DNA from: Ditylenchus dipsaci
Lineage: Eukaryota; Nematoda; Chromadorea; Rhabditida; Anguinidae
Length of the DNA stretch: 64,000 nucleotides
NCBI GenBank assembly: GCA_004194705.1
Contig: SADC01001323.1
Coordinates: forward strand, 494,813-558,812
Direction of reading: 5' to 3'
The notes under the pieces were generated by a model. It worked only from the letters and a program-made list of their open reading frames with translations. It was not told the origin of the DNA and made no database searches. The position numbers and the translations under genes were made by a program. Shown piece after piece: positions 56,664 to 64,000 of this stretch; the first letter of the stretch is position 1; each line of letters starts with the position of its first letter.

Positions 56664-57640
56664 TTCTGAAATTTCAGCAGCTTACTATTTTCGGTGTTGG
56701 TAAGAAAGTATATAAATTAAAAGATAATCAACAAACTACATGAGTCATCAAGCAATTTCAGAAAATTTTACACAAAAGTACAAAATAATAGAACTAAAAA
56801 CTAAATCTAGTCTAATATTTTGTGGTTTTCCTATCCTGTTAAGAGCACTTTTACCTAATTTATTTTTTTGTAGGAAAAAGCGATTAGTGACTTCGGGTAC
56901 TTCTGACCAATTTAAACCAAAATCACTAATTTCGATTCGTGCATTTTTTCTCAAAGAAATCGACTTTAACCGTGGCGCGAAAAAATAGATTGCAAGTCTG
57001 CAGCATCAACGTGTAAACAATATCAAAGGCAGCTCTGGCATCCGACCTTTGAAGTTGGAAAGTCGGACCAGTTTTAATCAGAAAGCACAGGGGGCGGGAA
57101 TGGCCTGAGTTCCCAACTTCAGAATTTCGGAAGCCTAATAATAAGCTCATTTCGAAATTCCAATTGAAAATAGCAGTGCACAACTAATTTTAAATTTGTA
57201 AATTGGACTAAATATTAATTATATGAAATAATGTTTTTCATTCTGAATTTGTTGAGCCATCTTACACTTATCTTCTTTACTAGAAATTGATTTTCCTCTA
57301 ATTTCAGTGTGCTCAGATCTGGTGTAGAGAAGGAAAAGAGGAAGTTTTTGACAAGCAAAAACTTTTTCATTGTATAAAAATTGGATTGAAGAGGCGGAAA
57401 AGCGTGTGCATAAATGCGAAAAAGTGCGAGATATTTGTGTATAGAAAATTAGTTTGTTTTCATAACGCTTTTCTTATACCAATTTATGTTTTTTTAAGAA
57501 AAGAAAAAGTTTAACGAATGTGGATCTCACTAAAACAGATTGATCCCTTCCACACATATAAATTTATATAAATTTGTCAAATTAAATTTTGTTTTTCTTG
57601 CTGAATGAGCAATCATACTTACTTTCCTAAATGCTAGAAA
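56664..57640. other. No gene seen; presumed elongase upstream region
   Basis: No clear TATA box or conserved upstream exon. The ORFs at 56740-57183 on both strands have no domain. Confidence 0.45.
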
Positions 57641-57644
57641 AAAC

Positions 57645-57891
57645 TTACCGTATATGCTCTATTAATTAGACACCCCTAAGTTCAAAATCGTGTTTTTTGG
57701 CATTGTGTTTTTGACCCACTTTTTGATCACTTCTCTCAGCAAGTTACCAACCATTTGATAGCTCATCTTTCTAGCTACAAAATGGGTGGTAACTTGCCTG
57801 AGAGAAGTGATCAAAAAGTGGGTCAAAACACAATGCCAAAAACACGATTTTTGAACTTAGGGGTGTCTAATTAATAGAGCATATACGGTAA
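57645..57891. repeat. 247-bp near-perfect palindrome, TTACCGTATATGCTC ends
   Basis: The ends are TTACCGTATATGCTCTATTA and its inverse. The arms run through GACACCCCTAAGTTCAAAA, CGTGTTTTTGGCATTGTGTT and TGATCACTTCTCTCAG to a core resembling ACCA(C/T)(C/T)(C/A)ATTTTGTAGC. It combines the ACCGTAT-type end with the ACCACTC-type centre. Confidence 0.92.
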
Positions 57892-58300
57892 TATGAATAC
57901 GTAAAAATGATGCATTAGGTTTAGTACATATTTGTATGAAAAAAAGTCCAAGAAAGAATTTTCAGAACTAATGATGGTGGAATTGGGTCTGGGAAATGAT
58001 GAATTTCGCAAGATCAAAATTCAGCTAAGACTTACTGTTTAAAGTGGTGCGCCGTCATCGTTATACTACCCTTGAGCTCACAACATATCCAAAAGACTGC
58101 CTATAATTCTGCTTTCGAGCCACACATATATATGTGCATAACATTTACGCACAAACAGCATAAGTACCGGAATTTCAAAATGTCCAGTATTGACTTTCTG
58201 GCATAACTTTGTGAGGAGATTTTATCTAGCTAATACTTTAGCAGAAAAGGGCATAGAAAATCGCGGTCATCTTGAATGTGACAACGAGTCGTGTTCAACA

Positions 58301-58365
58301 CACAGTCGAAACTCGATTTAACATACACTGTGCAGACCTGTATGTTAAATCGAGCGTCGAGTGTA
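58301..58365. mobile_element. 65-bp minimal MITE of the CACAGTCGA family
   Basis: CACAGTCGAAACTCGATTTA ... AAATCGAGCGTCGAGTGTA: little more than two inverted ends around CATACACTGTGCAGACCTGTATG. The smallest member of the family in this window. Confidence 0.8.
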
Positions 58366-58650
58366 GTTGATCTGCTTATAAAACTGCTCTTAAAAATACA
58401 AAACTGCTTTTTGTCGATTTTCAAATTCAGAAGAAAAACGAGTAGCCATTACTGGGGGGTTGAGGACATGAAAACTGAGTAACGCCAACATTTATATTTA
58501 AAATTTCAACCAAAACAATGTTAACATTAAAAAAATAGGGAGTGATATAAAAAAATTGTCTAAACTTTTTTAAGTTTAAAACTTTTTTATTTCTTGAAAA
58601 TTTCAAAGAAAAATTAGCATATAATAAGATAACATAAATATAGCTTATAA

Positions 58651-59188
58651 TTAAATAGAGGACGTCATTAAATTAGCTATTACCACATTAATCTCAAGGC
58701 AGCAATCAACAAATGGATAAGTAATAATAGCAAAACCGCTCGAAATACGAGAACAATAGCTCTTAAAGGTCTCCACCACCACCCAATTGACCATCACCCA
58801 GTCAGCAGATGAAGAAGTATTAAAGAAGCAAACCGGAGTTGACATGGCGAGAATTACGACTGCTACCGCTATTTACTCCCTTACTTTCACTTCCTTGCTA
58901 TCCAGCAATGAGATTCGAGGATAGTGGTTTGCAGCAAATCAAACGAGGGGCTGGTCACTTGGAAGAAAAGAAGAAGATGGAATGGTTTGCGGCAATCAAA
59001 GCAGCACTCCTTTTCTGTTCCTCTGTTTCTTTCTTTATTTCTCTTCTGTAATCTTTAGCTGACCCGTTCGCGGAGCCAAAAAAGCCAGACAAGCTTGTTA
59101 GAAGCAATAGATTTGCTAATGTTTTCAACTTTTTATTTTTAGCAGAGATTTTACGGCTGTTATAAGGTGTTTTAGCTAGGTATTTCAC
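58651..59188 (-). other. Two unsupported minus-strand ORFs
   Basis: 58651-58845 (64 residues) and 58955-59188 (77 residues) are on the same strand and less AT-rich than their surroundings. The second has a hydrophobic LKTLANLLLLTSLSGFFG stretch after basic residues. I found no domain and no convincing splice join between them. Confidence 0.15.
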
Positions 59189-59201
59189 CCCCTAAAAATG
59201 C

Positions 59202-59484
59202 TTGAAGGAGGGTAAAAGCCATTTAGGTTTGAAAAAAGTGGCTTCTGTGGTGCAGTGCGTAAGCATTTGTTTTTTTCGGCCCGAAATGGTGGCCACATAT
59301 TTATTTTGGCTTGTTTGGTCAGTTTTAGAGGTCATTTGGGTCACTTTGAGTCAAAAAAGGTTAATTACCCCTAGAACTGGTCAAACAAGCCAAAATAAAT
59401 AGCATGCCACCACGTAGGATCGAAACAGGATCGTATTGAAGTGGCCACCTCGCTCTCCTGGCTTGACACTTTGCAACTTCCTTT
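59202..59484. mobile_element. Degraded palindromic tRNA-derived element
   Basis: Same family as 48216-48567 (TTTAGGTTTGAAAAAAGTGGC, TTTATTTTGGCTTGTTTGGTCAG, CATGCCACCACGTAGGATCG). The left arm has lost its B-box and the right arm its A-box, so neither arm retains a complete pol III promoter. Confidence 0.8.
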
Positions 59485-59499
59485 GGGGTTACATCAAGT

Positions 59500-61640
59500 C
59501 AAAGGTCTCTACCGGCCCAGTGTCGCGTCGAAGAATTGAAAGGCCTTCCGACAAATGCCTCAAAATATAGTAAACAGAAGCATTGAGAGCTATGAAAAGC
59601 GTCTGCGTTTGGTCTCAGAGAACGATGGTGCCCATTTCTACACGGTGCCCATGTGGAAATCAATGAGTGAATTAGATTATTGTTTATTGTGCTTATTGTG
59701 TCAATGTTATATATAGTGAAATATAAAGAAATCCGTAAATCCAAAATCTGAAAAATTCCAAAAAAACTATTCTCAACTTCAACAGGTCCATGCCTGACTG
59801 TAAGACCAGCACATTTTGGTGCAGAATTTCACGGAGAGTCCAAATTTGAAAACCGTTACCCGAAAAGCCGGTTTGACTCAATCTTTCGACCGATTTCTGA
59901 ATGACGTCATCAATGACACTGGGTATGTTCATAAAGTCAGCTGGTACTCAAATATTTGATATACACATGCGAAACTTTATAGCTCGTTAGAAAGAACATT
60001 TTTAAAAGATAAAATTAAATAGTTTTTAAGTTTTTTTTCCGACTTGTTCGTTGTGTTTTGAATGGACCTAGACGCATTATGGTGCCCGACACTTACACAC
60101 TCACACGAATTTTCGGCTTCCGTTCGTAAACCGATTTTGTTTTCGAAAATACTGGCCAAGATTCTACGGTTACACAATAATCCTAAGCGCTTGATAAATT
60201 ACCACAAAAATTTAAGGCGAAATGGCAAAATAAAATTAGGGCGAAAAAAGTAAATTGGAGGACGCGATTTAATTTGACGCGAATCTTTTTTACCGTGATT
60301 TTTTAAATGTCTTTTCCAGTTATGTTTAAACAGTCTAGTTCAAAATTTCGCCACAAAAATCCAATTTTGCGATAATTTTTCAAAAAGTCTAAATTTTCAA
60401 AAATTGCATAGATCCTCGCAGTGAAACTCGAATGTTTTTCACAAAATACCGATTGTACATTACGAAGAGATCGATTTTTAATGTGTGGACCAGCATAGTA
60501 TCCAGCTGTGCTTTTACTCATGTCTAGGTGAGGTAAGGCTAAATAAATTTTATTAGGTATCAGCCGGCGGATTTGCTGTACGTTACGGCGAGGGGATTTT
60601 TAAAAATCAGCCAAACCGTATGTCGCAACAGGTGTTCGCTATATCGAGACTCGATTGTACTTGTAAGTTAATCATGTAGCTGAGTATATGACATGCACAC
60701 ATACATCAGACTACCTCTTTTTTTGAAATCTATAAATCGATCGACTTTCTTTCTCTGCTAATTATATCATCAAAACATTGATTTAGTTAAAGTTTTCAAA
60801 GCTTAAGAACAATTTATTTTTTTAATTTACTATTATTTATTGTGTCCATTTAAAACTAGTGTCAATGACTAAGGGTGCGTGCGAGATTACAAAGCGAGAT
60901 TTTCGAATATATATGCGAGATTGCGAGATCTCGCAAATTACAAATGCGAAAAAATCGCGATTTTGCGAGATTTTTTTCTTGAGTCAGATTGTTGTCGCGC
61001 AAGAGGCTTTTGGTTTCTTTGCAGCTAGCTCCACTAGAGTTCTACACACGATTTTTCTTTGTTGAGATCCGTAATTGTCATCATTTATTCATAAGTCATT
61101 AAAATTTATCGGAATTGGAGGTGAGACAGTAACTTTAGGAATTACTGCGAATTTAGTACAGTCAACCTCGATTTTGTGTTTTGTCAAAGAATCGTAGAAG
61201 AAGGGAAAAAATCCATAAAAGTGAAAATGGTAATCGGCTAAATTTTGGCAACCAGCTCAAAGCAAAAATTGCCCTGGTCCAATTCAGGTCATCCATGTCA
61301 TTTTCGTACTGTTTCAGAAATTACGTCTTCATTGTGCTCTAGTGACATTATTATATACAATTTTAACTCAAAGTGAGCCAGAAGCAGGGCAATTCTGAGT
61401 GCAGGTTGTTTTTCAACTTTTTCGAGAAAAAATGGTTTCAGCCACAAATTAAATAATTTAAGGCTAAAACAACCTAAAAACTATAAAGTTAACAGAGAGA
61501 ATGTATTAACCCGACTGTTTTTTAATAAGATATTGGATAACACTTTGATGCGTTTCTTTTTTCGAGTGTCGTCTTCCTTATTATCCTCACAGCTATTTCA
61601 ACTTTTGAATTGACGGGTGACAGCTAAATTAAAACATCTC
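59500..61640. other. No gene seen; one-sided element fragments
   Basis: 60625-60660 holds a lone right end CTATATCGAGACTCGATTGTAC, and 61157-61180 a lone left end GTACAGTCAACCTCGATTTTG, both of the ACAGTCGA type. 60880-60972 is dense in GCGAGATT short repeats. ORFs at 59499-60521 are unsupported. Confidence 0.5.
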
Positions 61641-62393
61641 CGAGTCAGTGCGCAACATAAACCCAAATGAATGAATTTTCGCCATAACTTTTTTTAAATT
61701 TGCGGTACTTTGACGAGATCTATTTTCTATTTCGAAAGCTGAATGAATGAGAAATCGAATGACACCAAATTATTGATTTTCGTGTTGTCCTTCAACTGTT
61801 TAACATGTTTGATTGAAAAATTTATTTTTTCTCTTTTAGCCATGGTCTACTGCTCAAGAGAAGGCAAAGTGCGTCGCGTGCAATGCTTCATCGAGGAAGG
61901 CAAAAGCGTTTGACGTTGGCTCGACGAAACGTTTTCCTCTTCGCTGGAATGTGTCGTGGGACGCTCTACTGCTCCCTTCGCCTGGCCGCCGTATTCGCCT
62001 GATTTGACGCCGTGTGACTTCTTCTGTGGGGTGGATCAAGAGCAAGTCTACACAACACCAATCGCCAGTATGAATGAGCTTCGAGACGGAATTGAGCGGC
62101 TTTCATGAGTCTGCCGCAGGAGATGGTAACAGAGCAATGGAGCCTCGAAACTCGCCTCGAATACTGCTTAGAAGTGAATGGAAAAGATACAGAAGAGTGA
62201 TTATGAGTGAAACCATTGATAATTTTTGTCGTTAAATTGTGTGTGTTCACACATTAAATTCTTTGCATGTTTGGTTCATCTTCGATTTCTCATTCATTCA
62301 GCTTTCGAATAAAAAAAAGATCTCGTCAAAGATACCGCAAATTTAAAAGTTATGGCGAAAATTCATTCATCGTTTATGTTGCGCCACCCTGTA
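61641..62393. mobile_element. Internally deleted mariner-like element
   Basis: About 753 bases. The right end is CTGTA preceded by GCGCCACC, giving a TIR of TACAGGGTGGCGCAACATAA. The left end keeps CGCAACATAA but has lost the first ~10 bases. The TIRs run about 90 bases (AATGAATTTTCGCCATAACTTTT ...). It is shorter than a full mariner (about 1.3 kb) because the middle of the transposase gene is gone. Confidence 0.85.
61842..62200 (+). pseudogene. Mariner-type transposase remnant (N-terminus joined to C-terminus)
   Basis: Starting in the +2 frame from 61842, WSTAQEKAKCVA is the typical N-terminal start of this transposase group. Further on, in other frames, are WPPYSPDLTPCDFF (the last catalytic Asp region), VYTTPIASMNELRDGIE, and the tail EQWSLETRLEYCLEVNGKD. 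The DNA-binding middle and the first two catalytic acids are missing and there are several frame changes, so it cannot encode an active enzyme. Confidence 0.85.
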
Positions 62394-62707
62394 CTTTCAA
62401 AATATTTTTTCGGTTATTTTTTGTTCTCGTTACATTACTTCCATTTTTTGTAAAATTGTGAACTATGGACTATTCGAGCAAAACATTTCTTGACATTGCG
62501 GATGGGTCGACATAGACATCTCCGTGCGTCTATAAATTATTGATATCGATTTAAGATTTGTTTCAAAAAAAACATGCAATTTAAATTTTAAAATTCACAC
62601 ATATAAAAATAATTCGAAAAAACAGTCTGAACATTGTTGGATTAAAAAAGTCGAAATTGTAGACAACAACCGTAGACGGCAAAACCGTACATTGATTGAT
62701 TTAATGG

Positions 62708-62892
62708 GAGGCCCCTTATATTCAAAATCCTGTTTTGGAATTAATTGTTACGCACTTTTCGAATGCTGCTCTCGTAGCAGTGAGATGAGCTACAATTTAT
62801 TGGTAAACTTGCCCGTAGTAGTTTTCAAAAAGTAAGTCAAAAACACAATGCCCACAAAACACGAATTTTAATTCAGGAAGTGGGGTTCTGAT
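62708..62892. repeat. Diverged foldback, CCCCTTATATTCAAAAT ends
   Basis: Left GGCCCCTTATATTCAAAATC and right AATTCAGGAAGTGGGGTT pair imperfectly. The right arm keeps CAATGCCCACAAAACACGA as in the 57645-57891 element. An old member of that family. Confidence 0.65.
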
Positions 62893-63064
62893 TAGAATAC
62901 GTAAAATACAATAATCCCTGCAAGCAGTTTAAAAAGCTTTTTAGTAAAATTTAGGAACTACATCCACTTATACACTTTATACGTATCAATTACATACGCA
63001 ATCACCAGATAAGTGGAAGTCCTGGCACTCATAATCGTACATAACCACTTTTGCCGGCCAGACC

Positions 63065-63165
63065 TTTCCGCAAGACACTGTCTGCGGCAAGACACTTTGC
63101 GCAAGAACTGTCTGGTATCGCACCAAGAACAACTTAGCCACAGACAGTGTCTTGCGGAAAGAGGA
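63065..63165. repeat. Inverted repeat CTTTCCGCAAGACACTGTCTG
   Basis: The 21-base sequence near 63064 is perfectly inverted near 63160. Between them are partial direct copies (GCGGCAAGACACTTTGCGCAA). Confidence 0.85.
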
Positions 63166-63259
63166 CTGCGGCAAAGTGTGTAGGAACCCTCATAATGACA
63201 TTTTTGTTACATACCTGATAATACTTTTCAAAAAGTTTGGTTTTAATGCTACTATCAAT

Positions 63260-63400
63260 GTTTAATAACAGGGCTGGAACGGAAGACAAAAAAAGTCGGA
63301 CAACAAAATCGGACCGGAAGTAGAAATCTCAAAACCGGAAGTCGGAAATCGGAAGAAAAAACTGCCGGGAAATCGAAATGGAAGACGGAAATCGGAAGAA
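63260..63400 (+). repeat. CGGAAGTCGGAAAT short-repeat tract with hAT-like end
   Basis: Begins CAGGGCTGGAACGGAAGAC and continues in irregular CGGAAG / CGGAAAT repeats for about 130 bases. The CAGGGCTGGAACGG start resembles hAT-type termini; I see no partner within the window. Confidence 0.5.
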
Positions 63401-63446
63401 ATTCAAAAAAATTTCCTTAGTGCCAAAATTTAATGTTGTACACTGC

Positions 63447-63953
63447 ATCGGAACAGTGTTTTAATTCACAACTAACAGTGACACTAACATTGACACTGAC
63501 ATGTCAGTTTAGCAAACTGACATTTTTTAACAGTGGTCGTATACATGAAAGAACTTGTCTTTTCGAAATTCCTGTAAAGTGCGTAGAAAGAAACTTGACG
63601 AAATTCTGATTGAGAAAGGTGTTATCAGATTATCACCCGCTATGAAAAAAAACCGGAAGTGTTCAGTTTTCATTTTAATGTTTCCTTAGCAAAAAAAGTG
63701 CAAACTGACACTGACATTTTTTGCTAAACTGACATTAAAATGAAAACTGACACTTATTTTTTCCGGTTTTTTTCATAGGCGGGTCGAAAATGTGATAACA
63801 CCTTTCTTAATCAGAATCTCGTCAGCTTTCGTAACGCATTTACGGAATTTTGAAAAAGACAACTCTTTTTAATGTCTAGAACACTGTTAAAATGTCAGTT
63901 TGCTAAACTGACATGTCAGTGTCACTGTTAGTGTGAATTATGAATACACTGAT
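63447..63953. repeat. ~507-bp palindrome with nested TGACATGTCA palindromes
   Basis: The arms are inverse over most of their length (GAACAGTGTTTTAATTCACA ... ; CTGACATGTCAGTTTAGCAA is present in both). Within each arm TGTCAGTTT and AAACTGACA alternate, so the arms fold on themselves as well as on each other. The centre (about 63640-63770) repeats the same motif with TTTCATTTTAATG. Confidence 0.88.
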
Positions 63954-64000
63954 CGCCCCGCTTTTTCTGAGATCATTACAATGAATCCAGTTGAAAAGAA

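Overview
The window is nuclear DNA of an animal, most likely a repeat-rich, AT-rich invertebrate. Four intron-split genes can be rebuilt exon by exon on the minus strand. Each has conserved animal protein motifs, GT-AG introns (one GC-AG), pyrimidine-rich acceptors and, for several, an AATAAA signal. The shortest introns are 46-71 nt, a size seen in nematodes and several other small invertebrates. I cannot name the species. There are no operons, Shine-Dalgarno sites, rRNA genes or CRISPR arrays.

Layout. 1-5.3 kb: repeats only. 5.3-18.1 kb: mevalonate kinase in 15 exons, with long introns full of foldback elements. 18.1-39 kb: a small ORF of doubtful status and then mostly intergenic DNA. It holds palindromic and MITE-like elements and two Mutator-type (MULE-like) elements with perfect 9-bp target duplications, one with a SWIM zinc finger remnant and one with a FLYWCH-like remnant. 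39.1-41.0 kb: a head-to-head, almost identical pair of secreted-protein genes, the right copy carrying frame breaks. 41-43.4 kb: repeats and a tRNA-like segment. 43.4-49.3 kb: a gene encoding a calponin-homology domain fused to a full 76-residue ubiquitin-like domain. 50.2-52.3 kb: a secreted cysteine-rich protein with two EF-hands. 52.9-56.7 kb: an ELOVL6-type fatty acid elongase. 56.7-64 kb: intergenic repeats, including an internally deleted mariner-like element.

The dominant theme is foldback DNA. Dozens of inverted-repeat elements fall into recognisable families: TTAA-flanked, ACAGTCGA-ended, GGCTCTA-ended with a CTTGGTCCCCCTG core, ACCACTC-core, and tRNA-like palindromes. They account for most of the long introns and intergenic space. 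The conserved genes are not a pathway. Mevalonate kinase (isoprenoids) and the elongase (long-chain acyl-CoA) are both lipid enzymes, but they are 35 kb apart with nothing to link them.

Several conserved genes carry single-base frame breaks, and the two arms of the 39-41 kb palindrome differ mainly by homopolymer indels. This suggests residual long-read assembly errors rather than real pseudogenes, so frame-broken calls should be read that way.
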